DNA of 64,000 nt. Source: Sparassis latifolia (Eukaryota; Basidiomycota; Agaricomycetes; Polyporales; Sparassidaceae). The stretch spans positions 186,001 through 250,000 of the forward strand of contig CM031552.1 of assembly GCA_018466975.1 (NCBI GenBank), in the 5' to 3' direction. The position numbers and the translations under genes were made by a program. This document shows, piece after piece, positions 21,000 through 32,066 of the stretch. Numbering within the stretch: the stretch's first letter is position 1; the number at the start of each line of letters is the position of its first letter. Under the pieces are notes generated by a model, which was not told where the DNA came from, did no database searches, and worked only from the letters and a program-made list of their open reading frames with translations.

Positions 21000-23451
21000 T
21001 CAGTGCACGACTTCTGCATCGTCATCGTACACAATCTTTGCCGGCCCACTGCAGAAATTGTCTGTTAGTATAGGTTGACAGGAAAGTTCGTAGCGCAACT
21101 GACCGTTTTTCCTTGCCCTGTAAGTCGTGAGAAGATGAGCCCGCGGCGGACATATGATGTGAGTAAGGGAAGCAAGCTGGGATATGGTGCACGTACGTTC
21201 TCGATCCAGCTCAACTGAGCCTTCAGCTCCGTCAAACCACACAGCAAGACTATCTTAAAGTCCTGCTCGTAGTACACGCCACTCGAGCCGTACTTCTTGG
21301 ATTTAACCACCTTCGAGGTATCAGCGTAAACATTGCATAGAACAGAGAATCGCTCTGATTGCAACTGGTCAAGAAGACGATAATAACTACAAAGAGCGCA
21401 CTTACGTTGTTCGGTATCCATCCAATGTGGTTCTTTAGACCTTCCTCTGTAACAAATGATCTCCGTTGTAATTTTATCCAGAAGCCACGCTTCATGCGCT
21501 TCCTTCGTAAAAGACTGAGAAACTTCTGCATTGTCACGCATCCGGGTTCCCTAAAACAAATTCCATGAGAGGGCACACGCAGTCGCACATATCACGCCCT
21601 TTGCGCTCACTTTCTGAATAAGGGACCAAAAGGCATCCGGAAGAGCAAGATATCCCGACGGACGTTTCATGACATTTGCACGCCTTTGATAGTGTTCCTC
21701 GTCATTTTCGTCATAATGCACGAGGTATTCTGTGCCGTAAGTGACCCTCGCCACGCGAACGGAGACAAAGTGTTCCAGATAGAAAGAGACTGCCCCCTCA
21801 GCAACCGCTTTGTTCCTGGAAATCCAATGAGACGCACGACTAGACTGTCGTGTCAAGTATATGCGTACGTATGGCTATCAGGTCTGAATAGATTCATACT
21901 GGTCTCTTGCAAAGAAACTTGCAATCTCTTGAAGAGCCAAGGACTCGCCGCAAAACCTCCTACAAGGAATGCCATCTTAATAGAGTATGTTAGCAAACAC
22001 GTTAGAATCGGGCTACAAATAATTTCTCACATTTACGGGCTCCGTCGCTGTCTGGCACTGTCTCTTGATGGCATCCCTGATAGCATCGATCGACGGTTCG
22101 AAGAAAGTAGCAACCACCTCACTAACGGGAAGATGAATGATAAGGTAGCGGAGTGCGATCTACCTACTACATACCCTGAGAGTGTGAATTGGCCCCTCCG
22201 AATTTTGACGGTAGGGTCGGTGCAGTCCATGGCCCCGAAGCGAATATACGAGGGTTCTTTCGAGTTCTTGAATATGGGCTTCGTATACTTCTCAAAGTAG
22301 TCGGTCATCGTTTTGAGGTCCACCGGATTTCCGTATTTAGAGTTCCTCAGTAGCGCTAAAGGCTTCGCATGAAGTCTCGACGTGCTTGTTACTCATGGGA
22401 ATCCACGTACCTTCTAAGAACTTGTGGGCTCTAGCATTCACACTGATCGATCCTTGCATCAAGCCTAATGACCAGTTAGAACGTGAGTAATCTTGGTCTG
22501 CAGTCACTCACAATCTGGAGGTGATATCTCCTCGACTGACACCGGAGATACGGAGGTAAAAGTGTATGTGCTTAAATCTACAGTCCCACCGCCTGCATCT
22601 ATAATCATGACGCTCTGACCTTCCTATATGCCACTATCAGTGAACAGCTATTGGTGAAGGGTCAAGGAAACACACCTCTAAGGATTCTGACGCCAGCCCA
22701 TTCTGGATGCAGAACTGAAGACTTGCCTCGCCTTCAGTGACGAAGTGGACCCTATTGTGGTCCCGCGGTGTGTCCTGTATGAGACCAGCTGTTACAGCAG
22801 CACGTCGCATCTTGCTCTGCTGGAGGCCTTCCCATCCGTTCGGGTGGCTGAGTATGAACTCAATCTGATTCTCCAACGAAGTCCAAAGTATTTGTCCGTT
22901 GGCATGGGTCTCCGTGATGTAACGCCGAGCGCAGGAAAACAAGTACTTCAAAAAATCTCCAAAAACATCGACCACAGTCTTTTTCGGGGGAAGCGGGGGG
23001 AGGACATCCTTGTTAACCTCCCCGGAATCGAGGGAATCGGGTCGAAGGTGCAATTTAAACCTTGCCATGAAGTATTTAGTTGAAGGCGCTTCGAATGAGA
23101 TGGATAGTATCTCACCACTCGACAAAGATCAGATCTTCGTCTTCGACTTGTAGATCCATGTTGGGAAGAGCCGCTTCAGCTCCAACCGCACGGACCTTGC
23201 CATCTTGGTCATAGTATAAAATAGATGGGATTTTGGAATCCCCCGCTGCGTTCTCTTGTCCGGGGAATCTATTACAGCGTCAAAATAGGGACTATTTCGC
23301 AAACTCCCCTAAAATACCGTGTTACTCCTTGGATCTTAGGTACTTCTCCGGGATCCAGGATGGCGTATGCAACGCCGGAGTATGTCGTACCGACATCAAA
23401 CGCCAGAACTAGCTTTCGAGACGTACCGCTGAATGACTGAAGGGGAGGCAT
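21000..23451 (-). CDS. HSPA12-like Hsp70-family ATPase
   Basis: Thirteen exons (23451-23318, 23268-23116, 23060-22676, 22623-22512, 22464-22411, 22355-22175, 22121-22031, 21975-21869, 21815-21611, 21550-21406, 21354-21197, 21117-21104, 21048-21000) sum to 1788 nt, 595 aa. The actin/Hsp70 fold shows phosphate-1 'LAFDVGTTYSGVAYAIL', 'AAGDSKIPSILYY', phosphate-2 'VMIIDAGGGTVDLSTY', and the adenosine motif 'AFLVGGFAASPW'. There is no canonical Hsp70 substrate-binding domain or EEVD end, which fits the HSPA12-type fungal family found in many copies in basidiomycetes. Their clients and function are unknown. The start at 23451 gives the usual 'MPPLQSFSGTSRKLVLAFD' beginning, although the frame stays open upstream to 23544. 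Exon 12 is only 14 nt. Head-to-head with the coiled-coil gene, 77 bp between start codons. Confidence 0.88.
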
Positions 23452-23528
23452 GATGGTGGGATAGATAAGAGGTTCTCGCAGGGGTAGGCAGGCCGAAGGT
23501 ATGCAGGGGTGGACCCCTATGTAATGAC

Positions 23529-24957
23529 ATGTCTCTGCACGCAAGTAGCATCTACCTGTCGTTATTTCTCCCCATGCCCATCTTCAAATACGCTTTCAGT
23601 ATGGTTCACGCCGTGATAACTCGAATCCTCGGTAATGACGAGCGAACATCATACCAATATCCAGTAAACATGGTCTATGTAGAGCCACACAGCCGCACCA
23701 CGACTGATCCGGAGATAGGCAAGTTAAAGAAGGACCTGGAGAAGTCGAGAGCAGACACAGAGCTCTTCAAGAAGGAGACACAAGAGCTTCAGGAACGCGT
23801 TCACAAGTCAGCCAATGATATGCAGGCGTCGGAGGAAAGAGTTTACCGCGCGGAGCGAGAGATTCGGCGTTTGCAGAGTCTCCTGGAAAAAAAGAATGTC
23901 AGACTTCAGCAAGCGATCCAGGACTCAGAGGACAAGACGAACGAGTTTGCCGCCTTGCAGAAAAGACACTACAACATCGAAGCGCTCCTCAAAGCTCGAA
24001 GTGCAGAGCTTCAGGACGCGCAGCAATACCTGTCGAAGGTCGACAATATCCCAGACGCCGATGTCCACCGAGCTGTTGAACAACTCAACGCAGAAATTTT
24101 CCAGATGGCGGCGCAAATTGCAGACACATTGACGTTCGACAACTACCCTAATCTGGACTTCGCCAACCCTATGGTGGAAGGCACCCAACTCGAGGGAATA
24201 CTGGGACTGGCAGTAATCCAATCCTTGAAGTGTTCGAGACACAAAGACGATCCAATCTGTGTGCAAATTGCTTTGCAGGCATGCATGACGGTATTCTCGA
24301 GCTGGATTATAGAGACTTGGGATTTTTCGAGCCACCGAGACAAGGGATTCCTCGGAATTTTATATGCAGCCCTGAATGAGAAAGGTGAGTGAGAAGCGAA
24401 CAATGAGTGGTCTCCAAGTTGACTAGATTCATGTAGAATCCCGAAACGTTGCAGGCAGGTGGCGGGTTCTGACTCGTTCTCACATAAAGTCACTTTTGCC
24501 CCCGGAACCTGAGCTGGCAAGGTGGTTGCAGGATATACTAATAAGAAATATCAGCGACATCATTCGCACCACTGGGCTTCAGCAACCACCCCAGGAGATG
24601 GCCGAAGCCCTCCAGAGCGTCCACGGCGAGCAAATGTGCTCTATCATCGGATTATGCCTTGGTCTCCGCGTTGCCACGGGAGAACAAATTTTATCCAGGG
24701 ATTTTGAAATCTTGGTCGTGGATCCCGGCGTGTCTTTTGACGTCGAACTGATGCAAGATGCTTTCTGTGGTGGAGCGGTTGGAAAATCTGAGGCGTCCAA
24801 GACGAATATCCTATGCATGACGGAACTCGGGCTTCGACGCGTCGAGAAGAATGCCAACGGTCAACTATACCACACGATTTTGTTGAAACCCAAGGTAGCG
24901 CTGGAGACTGTGATACGCGATTTGGGGGAGCTCGGTTTGAGCAAGATGAAGATCTAG
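23529..24957 (+). CDS. fungal coiled-coil protein of unknown function
   Basis: Two exons (23529-24384, 24437-24957) encode 458 aa. Residues 55-180 form a continuous heptad-rich coiled coil (Lys/Glu/Gln-rich, e.g. 'LKKDLEKSRADTELFKKETQ'). A globular helical region follows ('AEIFQMAAQIADTL', 'SSWIIETWDFSSHRDKGFL', then 'SRDFEILVVDPGVSF'). No enzymatic motif, signal peptide or membrane span is present. The architecture resembles a large, fast-evolving basidiomycete family with no assigned role that I know of. A later in-frame ATG at 23574 could be the real start. It is paired head-to-head with the Hsp70-like gene; co-expression is plausible but not shown. Confidence 0.78.
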
Positions 24958-25538
24958 GGGCTCTGACTTGGACGAAAGTAAGTAGGCCATCTGCGTCGAT
25001 GAACTGCTTTTCATAGTATGCACAGGACAAATATTTGATCGCGGGGTTTGCACCGCCTGCGGTAGTTCCGTTATAAAGTCGATTGGGGGAAAAGCAGAGT
25101 ATCTATCATGGACCATCTGAAGAAACGGTTTATGCCGCTGTCAGAAAGTATGGCCTGTCAAAATTCATGTAATTCACCTTCGAATTCATGGTCTTGGGCT
25201 GCTCTTACATATGAGTAGAATGAGATGGGCAAACATTGCACCTGCTAACTCCTGAACCTGCAGACTCGGGAGCTGAACAATACATGTTTACGAGACGGCT
25301 GCCAAATTATACTAAATTGATATTGGATCCCATAACGCTGTTTGGCGCGCGGCAAAGTAGCAGGGACGCAGGAAGCTCGAAAGACGAAAGACGGTTCGAG
25401 ATCAATATGATTATTCTAGGTGGCGCGCGGACATGGGCACTAAAACGGGCGCTTGTTTCACCCAACTGCGAACCGCAATATCGAATATTCCTCGAGAGCT
25501 GCCAGGAGAGGGCCTGTCATCTATTCACGCAGAAATCC
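24958..25538. other. intergenic stretch
   Basis: About 580 bp before the Yip1 gene. The plus strand stays open from 25236 into the first Yip1 exon, but that part has no family resemblance and is read as 5' UTR. Confidence 0.45.
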
Positions 25539-26790
25539 ATGGCGTACGTCTCTATAGAGTCCGACGATGTGAGCTTTTGTCCACCTCCAACGCTACGACC
25601 TGGCCTCATTGTATTGATGGTAGTCTTGTCCCTCCTAGCGTGTGGAAGAGGGACCTGACGGTCTCCAATTCCAATGTATGCCCGACGCCGTTGTTTGATT
25701 TCCGTGCTATCGTTCTTGGGTTAAATACTTTCTTCCACAGCATTCCTCGAGTCGGACGCTCGTGACACCAATCAGGGCGGGAATGCTGGGACGAATCCGA
25801 GAGGTGCGTCCAAGCTTCCTCTAGACGCGTATGCATCTTGGAGAACAGTATGCTGAAACCACTTTGTCGGATTCTGCAGGATTCATCCCAGATGGCGGTA
25901 CCCGCAAGGTAAGCTTCTGGACAGCAGAGTACTACCAGGGTTATTTCGACGTTGACACCAAAACTGTAATTACTCATTCCCCGTCTCGCTCTCCTCTTAA
26001 TCTCACATACGTACATCGCTAGGTTCTCCGAAGATGTTACATGACGATGTACCCACCACGGGCATCTTCGTACATTTCTACGCATCTCCTGCCCGCACCA
26101 GATCTCTATGGGCCCTTTTGGACGCTCACCACGCTGATCTTCTCGCTGTTCGTGTGCTCCTCACTCGCCTCTTCCATAGCTGCGTACCTGTCCGATCCTG
26201 CATCATCCCCCAACGACGCAGTCATTGAGTACGACTTTGGCCTGCTGTCAATTGCCGTAGCCCTCGTGTATTCGTATGGCCTGGGTGTTCCGGTATTACT
26301 CTGGCTGGCGCTTCGCTATATGGGAGTCGGTGAGTGGAGCGTCATTGAAGCCATCGCAGTGTGGGGGTACGGCCAATTTGTGTGGATTCCGGTATCGGTA
26401 AGTCGCGGGTGTGCCACGAGCTTCCGAGCACTTCCTCATACATACTTTTGGTTTTGTAGCTCCTGTGTGTCATTCCAGTGCCGCTCGTGCGCTGGATCCT
26501 CGTCGGGATCGCTTTCATTATGTCGGGTTGGTTTCTCGTTGCGAACATCTACCCTATACTTGCATCGGTATGTCTATTACCCTAAGAAATTATATCTACC
26601 GATTCTTATGCTCTCCGTTTTCTGACAGGCGGATAACAAACCTGTCCGGCTTATGGTGATTCTGCTCGTCGTTCTACATGCAGGCCTCGCGCTGTGCTTG
26701 AAGGTGCTCTTTTTCAGTTACTATGCGGTGAAGCAGATTGGAGTCGGCGATCCGACCTCTGACCCGATCCCTACTCCTGCGTTATTCTGA
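25539..26790 (+). CDS. Yip1-domain membrane protein of the early secretory pathway (YIPF1/2-like)
   Basis: Seven exons (25539-25568, 25639-25675, 25741-25803, 25880-25965, 26023-26397, 26460-26567, 26629-26790) encode 286 aa. The cytosolic N-terminus ends in 'VSFWTAEYYQGYFDVDTKTV', the family's typical entry to the membrane domain. Five hydrophobic segments follow, including 'LYGPFWTLTTLIFSLFV', 'YDFGLLSIAVALVYSYG', 'EAIAVWGYGQFVWIPVSLL' and 'ILVGIAFIMSGWFLVANIY'. The conserved 'DLYGPFW' and 'YGY/F' positions of Yip1 proteins are present. Family members cycle between ER exit sites and Golgi and bind Rab GTPases. The first three exons are small (30, 37, 63 nt); they are accepted because phase fits and the join gives a smooth 'LQFQSFLESD' sequence. 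Convergent with the rhomboid gene. Confidence 0.9.
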
Positions 26791-26942
26791 TGCACATATA
26801 TGTCGGGAAACGGCCGCTGTACGGTGGTAGGCTGTCGATAGTACAGGATTGTGTCACGTATATGCTCTTAACTTAATCTAACCGTGGCCTCAGTATTTTG
26901 CAACGTGAGCAGTATCTCCATGAGCGCACGTTGATGGACACC

Positions 26943-28257
26943 TCAGAATAAGCGGTACCGCAAGCGCAGGTAATATGCAATGCCTGCAAGTATTCCCCCA
27001 ATGTGGCCTGCAGTGTCAACTCCCGATCGCTAAGTCAATGACATGTCAGTGATCCTGAAACACAACGACCATTCTGATTGAACATACCTTCTCATATACG
27101 GCACTGAAGCCATCCCACAAGAAGATGCCTGTGACGAAGGCCCATGCGGGTATTGGCACAACGGCAAAGACGTAGAACTTGGCGGTGGGCGCCAAGCATG
27201 CAAAGAATGATATGATGCCGTAGATTGCACCTATGCGTAGGATGAAATTTCCGTGAGCTTCATGTCGCGCACCAATGAGTTGAGCGATATGCACCACTGG
27301 CACCGTGGGAGCCGTAAGGTTCATCCCGCTTCTTCACACTGTGATTCCACCACACGCTTAAGGCGCTAGACACTAATCCACCTGAGAGAAACGTGAACAA
27401 GCGTATCGTACAATGAGATGTCAGCAAGATGCTAGGACAAACCTCCAAGGTAGAGAGAGAGGAATCTGGTGTTGCCCAGCAAAGCCATGACGTCGGGCGC
27501 CATGAAGGAGTAGGTCAAGCCATTGAATAACAAGTGAGCCGTGTCTTTGTGGGAGAAACAACATGTCAGGAGCGTCCATCTACGATTATATAAATTCCGC
27601 ATGAGATTCTCACACGGAGTGATCAATTTGAGATACGCACATCCGGCCTGCCCTGATATTGGTCATACTAACAGTGAAGTTTTGTATCATGAATGCAAAT
27701 GTGCTGGGATCCCCAGTAGTCCGCTGCAAAACCAGTCAATTAAACCAGTCAATGAGCTCAATGAGCGGGACACCTGACAAGTAGCTTGCACATACATATT
27801 TAGCAACCGCAAGATGCCATGCGACAAACACCATGCCATTCAATGCAAGTATTCCCCATAGTATCACTGGACTAGGTATAAGCTCGAGGAACTCGCGGAA
27901 CCTCTTCCATGCGCTTCGCGAACCCCGAGGAGGTGGTGGTGTGCGCCCATCGGAGGGTATCTTCGCTATCCTGGATGTCCGATGAGTTGCATTCCATACT
28001 TTGTTGGATGTGAAGTTGAGGATGGAGGACTGAGGTGTTGCCAAGGTCGTAGAGTGTATACTGCGAGCTAACTCGGGCGGTACACATGAATTCAGTCGGC
28101 AGAAGTTCAGTTTTATGGCTACAAAAGAATTTGACGTTTGCGAAGCGAGTCTAGAGAAGCCTCCCAAATAATAAGGTGATGCATGGTGAGTAGTACGAGG
28201 GCACGATTGTAAAGCAGTTGTGAGGGAACGCGAGGAAAGCAGCAGGCTCGCACTCAT
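26943..28257 (-). CDS. mitochondrial rhomboid protease (PARL/Pcp1 type)
   Basis: Six exons (28257-27796, 27723-27641, 27579-27443, 27381-27295, 27230-27088, 27029-26943) encode 332 aa. The N-terminus from 28257 ('MSASLLLSSRSLTTAL') is basic and Ser-rich, like a mitochondrial presequence; an in-frame ATG at 28329 would add 24 residues. The rhomboid core holds 'FSHKDTAHLLFNGLTY' (HxxxN helix), the catalytic serine in 'GSHGASGAIYGI', and the catalytic histidine in 'AGHIGGILAGIAYY'. Six or more membrane helices are visible. Family members process proteins such as Mgm1/OPA1 and cytochrome c peroxidase in the inner membrane. The gene is divergent to TRS20, with 141 bp between starts. An intron falls inside the GASGA serine motif. 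Confidence 0.9.
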
Positions 28258-28398
28258 TGCGGCAGACGCGTAACCCCGATCTGGTAAAGCCTTCGTCTGG
28301 CGTTGTTTGGCCTTGTCTGCCCATGGCATCTAAAGTCACGTGTACACGCCGGCGTCTCTGGAAGGGACCATGGGCTGAGGCTGTTTACAGCGCACGGC

Positions 28399-29119
28399 AT
28401 GTCTCACCACTTGTTCATCTTGTCACCGTCAGATACTCCCCTTTATAGCTTAACACATTATTCTTCCAAGCCATCGCAGACAACAGCGAGTTCTCCTCTG
28501 GCATCGAATCTCCCAAGCTGGTCGACCTCTGCCTTCGCCGGGACATTGACGGCTCTCTCCGGTGCTTCAAGCGCCTCGCAAGCCCATCATGCACAGGGCG
28601 GGACGGTAAGGATCGGGGGAGGTCAGGACAGGCACGTTATACAGATGATTGCGAATGCCAGCTTGGATTCCATCGAGGAAGTAATGAGGAAGGAAAGCGC
28701 GATGTTCGTATCACACCTCGTTTCCATCGTTTCTACCTATCAGCTAGCCAACTAGGTCATCCCTCACAGGTATCTGAAGTCCGTTGACAAATTCAATGAA
28801 TGGACAATTTCTGCGTTTGTGACTCCAGGAAGTAAGGCGCGGCGGGTTGCTCCGGTCCTGCGCTAATATACTTCACTAGACATGAAGTTTTTGCTACTGC
28901 ACGAGACGCGCAATGATGACGGGATCAGGGCGTTCTTCGTGGACGTTTGGGAGCTGTATGTCAAGGTGAGTTTCGTGTTTCAGAACATGGTGTCCGGAGT
29001 CGATGCTTCCTGAGCGTGTTCTCTAGACAATGCTGAACCCGTTTCACACCGCGCACACTCCAATACGAAGCCCTGTCTTCGATACCAGAGTTCGTGCCAG
29101 TGCGAAAAAGTATCTGTGA
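28399..29119 (+). CDS. TRS20: TRAPP complex subunit Trs20/sedlin (TRAPPC2)
   Basis: Four exons (28399-28703, 28770-28831, 28880-28965, 29027-29119) encode 181 aa. The longin fold is recognisable from 'MSHHLFILSPSDTPLY', through 'RHVIQMIANASLDSIEEV', 'YLKSVDKFNEWTISAFVTPG', 'MKFLLLHETRNDDGIRAFF', and 'IRSPVFDTRVRASAKKYL', the standard C-terminus. Trs20 is a core subunit of the TRAPP tethering complexes at the ER-Golgi boundary and in autophagy. A Ser/Ala/Thr-rich insert of about 45 residues replaces the short loop of yeast Trs20, as in other basidiomycetes. The first exon ends at 28703, where the splice rebuilds a Met-Tyr-Leu-Lys junction. Confidence 0.9.
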
Positions 29120-29864
29120 TATCACCGATGAAGAGGCAGACATGGCACTCCCTCGCGGCGCGGCGTCAAGATTAGGGCGCATGTGGCAGAGCTCTTTTGT
29201 TTGGTGTACCTCAACCGTGGTCGGCTGACGCTAGTGTAGAACATGATGTAGACTCGTTTTTCTTTGTTGCATTGTCCTCGGAGTACGATAAGTAGTGGCT
29301 GATCAATGCAATGTCTGTTTGGCAAGCGCTGATTGATTGTCCTCGTGTGGTGGCGGGGGTCCGCCGGGGCCGAGGCTATACTCGTGGCGAGGGTTTTGAT
29401 TCTTGTCGTCTCTCTCTCTGACCTCTTCCGCTTGTTGGTGGTCTTTCTTCTCGTTCTTCTGTCTGTCTGTCTCTCTCTTCTCGACTTTTAGGATATATAA
29501 GTCTCTATCGTCTTTACATACGTGCCAAGATTCCAACTTTCCCGGCCCAATTTCTCTAATCGCCCATCCGGCACTTCCCTTCGCAGATCGTTCTGCAGAC
29601 TTTGCAACCCTCGCCCACCAGCCCCTTTATCCCTCGGGGAGAGAGATAGACGTGTCGTTGCGCCTCCAGATTGGCAGTTAAGCTCGTTCGAGCGCCTTTG
29701 TCAGGTGGGTTTATAATGGACGCGCTCCCCAGCTTTGAACTCGTCTGTCTGACGTGATCCAACTACTCCAGTTGTATTCTTTCATCCTTTATTCGCCCAC
29801 ACCCACTCTTGCCACTTCATCCCTTCACTCCATCGATACCTCTGATCTCACTACCCACATCGCA
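29120..29864 (+). promoter_or_regulatory. promoter and 5' leader of the downstream Gln-rich gene: CT-rich block, TATA box, likely 5' UTR intron
   Basis: A pyrimidine-rich block (29400-29485, many CTCT/TTCT and three tandem GTCT units) precedes a TATA-like TATATAA at 29494-29500. Transcription would then start some 30-60 bp downstream and leave a leader of about 320 nt. A GTGGGT donor at 29705 and a CCAG acceptor at 29771 suggest a 67-nt intron in the leader. CT-rich blocks near transcription starts are typical of strongly expressed fungal genes; strong expression here is inference. Confidence 0.45.
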
Positions 29865-31351
29865 ATGGCCACCGCTCCTGCGCCCAACCCCCGTGCATCC
29901 CTCCTCTCTGGTCTCCGCACAGGTGGAGTTCGCTCTGCTTCAGGATCCACAGCCAATATACCCCACACAGCTGTTCCCAACGGCTCTTTCGCTGTCCCGC
30001 GTTATATGCCCGCAGCGCAGGGTGACCTCTTCTCTTATGAAGAAGAGGATGAGCTGTCCGACCTTACTATGCAGAATTTGTTCATCCGCAACCAAGCCAA
30101 TCGTATGCAACAGCCTCCCATGACCTCAGCAGTGGACGGTGGCGCGAACAGATTCGCGAAGCAGCAGGCCATGGGTGGCATGCCCTTTAACTCTGCTGCT
30201 GCTGCCCAGAATCAGCTCGTCCAATTGCAGTTGATGCAGATGGAGCTCGCTAGGTTGCAGGTACGTTGACATTGTAGCCTGCTCTGCACACCAGGCACTG
30301 ACGGCTTTCTTAGGCTATCCAGGCTCAGCAGTACCAAGCTGAGTTGCTCGCGCAAGCACAGGCTCAACTTGCCCAGTCCCAGCGTCAGCGTCAAGCTCAG
30401 CAGCCGCTGAGACGCAGCGCTGTTGGCTTTGTTCCCCCGGCCACTGCAGGGCCTATGAACGGCACTTTCGACTTGCGCTCACCTGCACCCAACGCTCAGG
30501 TGCGCCGGGTGAACCAGGCTGAACAGCTACGTGCCAGGCTTGGAGTTGGTGCTGATGAACAACTCCCGATGACCGCTGCCCTTGGTGGCAAATTTGGTAG
30601 TCGCATTGCGTCTGGGCGATATGACTCTGACGAAGACGAATTCTCATCATCAAGACCCCCTTCGACTCCCAACTACACCACTGTAATCAGCGGTGGCACT
30701 TCCCTTGGCAACCCTGCCTCTAACAACATCAACTACGGAAACACGAACAGTACTTCTACCACCTCGAAGTCTGACGCTGCTGTGTCATGGAGACGTGGCG
30801 GTGCGAACAACTCGGTGCTGAGCGGAAACCGTGCAGCGTCCTCCCCTCTGGTGAAGATCACTCCCCCACCCATTGAGCCGACATTCCCTGCTGTTAGCTC
30901 CGGCAAGAGCCGCCCTTCACCACTTACTTTGAGCGCGGCGTCCTTGCCATTCTCACCCAACGTCACCATCGATGTCGGTGATAGCACGGATGGAGACGAG
31001 TCTTCGTCTATGTCTTCGAAGTCCAACTCCCCTCCGAGCACCCCTCAAACCGCCTCATCTTCTGGGGATGTACTGCCACCTCCACTTTCTCCTCGTGAGG
31101 AGGCAGTCAGGAAGCTCTATGAAGGACTTGGTATCGGCCGTCCCGCCCCCAACACCATTTCCATCACCGTCCCCCAGCGGGAAATCCCGGTGGTCGTGCA
31201 GAGGGTTGTCAGCCTGGTGGTGCGTCAGCCCCGTGGCCCGCCGTCCAACAACGACGAGTTGCTCCCGAAGAACTTTGCCTCTCGTAGCAGGCGCCAGGCC
31301 ATCGGTGCTCTGGTGGACGCGCGCGAACGGAGGGAAATCGTGGCCTTCTGA
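29865..31351 (+). CDS. Gln/Ala- and Ser-rich protein of unknown function, conserved-looking in basidiomycetes
   Basis: Two exons (29865-30260, 30314-31351) encode 477 aa. Order of parts: an N-terminus with 'ASLLSGLRTGGVRS'; an acidic patch 'SYEEEDELSDL'; a Gln/Ala/Leu-rich coiled segment spanning the intron ('QLVQLQLMQMELARLQ', 'AQAQAQLAQSQRQRQA'); a disordered Ser/Thr/Pro/Asn-rich middle; and a C-terminus with 'EEAVRKLYEGLGIGRP' and a final 'RSRRQAIGALVDARERREI' helix. No enzyme motif, signal peptide or membrane span is seen. The Gln-rich helix could mediate assembly. I do not know the family. Confidence 0.75.
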
Positions 31352-32066
31352 GTTCGTGCAACCTGGCATGTCTCCACCATCCGATCCCACGTCGGAAGAT
31401 TTTGTACGATACGCCCCGTTGATGAGTCCCCACTTTCCTTGCCGATTCTCCGCCTGTCAAAAACCCCTTCCCTTACGCTTTGGTAATCTATTGCATACGT
31501 GCGTATTCCGAGCCGGACACTTGGTGCTCTGTGGCAGAGTACCCCGTACCTTCCTCTCCCTCCTATGATTTTATCCACTTTCATTCTTCGCCTTCCTCTT
31601 TTGTCTCTCTTACTCCGTTGGTGTGTGGTGGGACACGAAGAGGCGGATGGACCCGTGGATGCAGGAAACAGTATGAGCAGTGCACGATGTTGCACTGCAG
31701 CGCGGGACGGCGCAGGGAAGCGGCGCTTCCCCAGGTCGAGAAGTGCCAGCTGGTGCTCGCTGAGGACGCGTAGCACTTGAAGGCTGGTCAGTATATTTGC
31801 GTTGCGTTGGTCCCCTGTACATCCTTTCCATGCATTTCGTGCAATCTATAGTCGCATCTCTTGAGGATAACGATCATCGGTAGTGGTACGAAAGAGTTTA
31901 CAATGTTTGCTTGTCGCTGTCGCTGTAAAATGACTATATATATTGCACCCCACGACTCAGTTCTGCAATGCGCTATTGTCGAGAATGGGTCCTGCGAGGG
32001 AACATCGGAGAGCGGCAACAAGGTTTCGCGGCCAGGAGCCAAATACAACATCCAAACATGCGAGAT
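31352..32066. other. spacer between convergent genes
   Basis: About 715 bp between the Gln-rich gene and ARP4. The minus strand is open across 31225-31776, but that is mainly a shadow of the preceding gene and has no motif. No RNA gene or repeat is seen. Confidence 0.45.
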
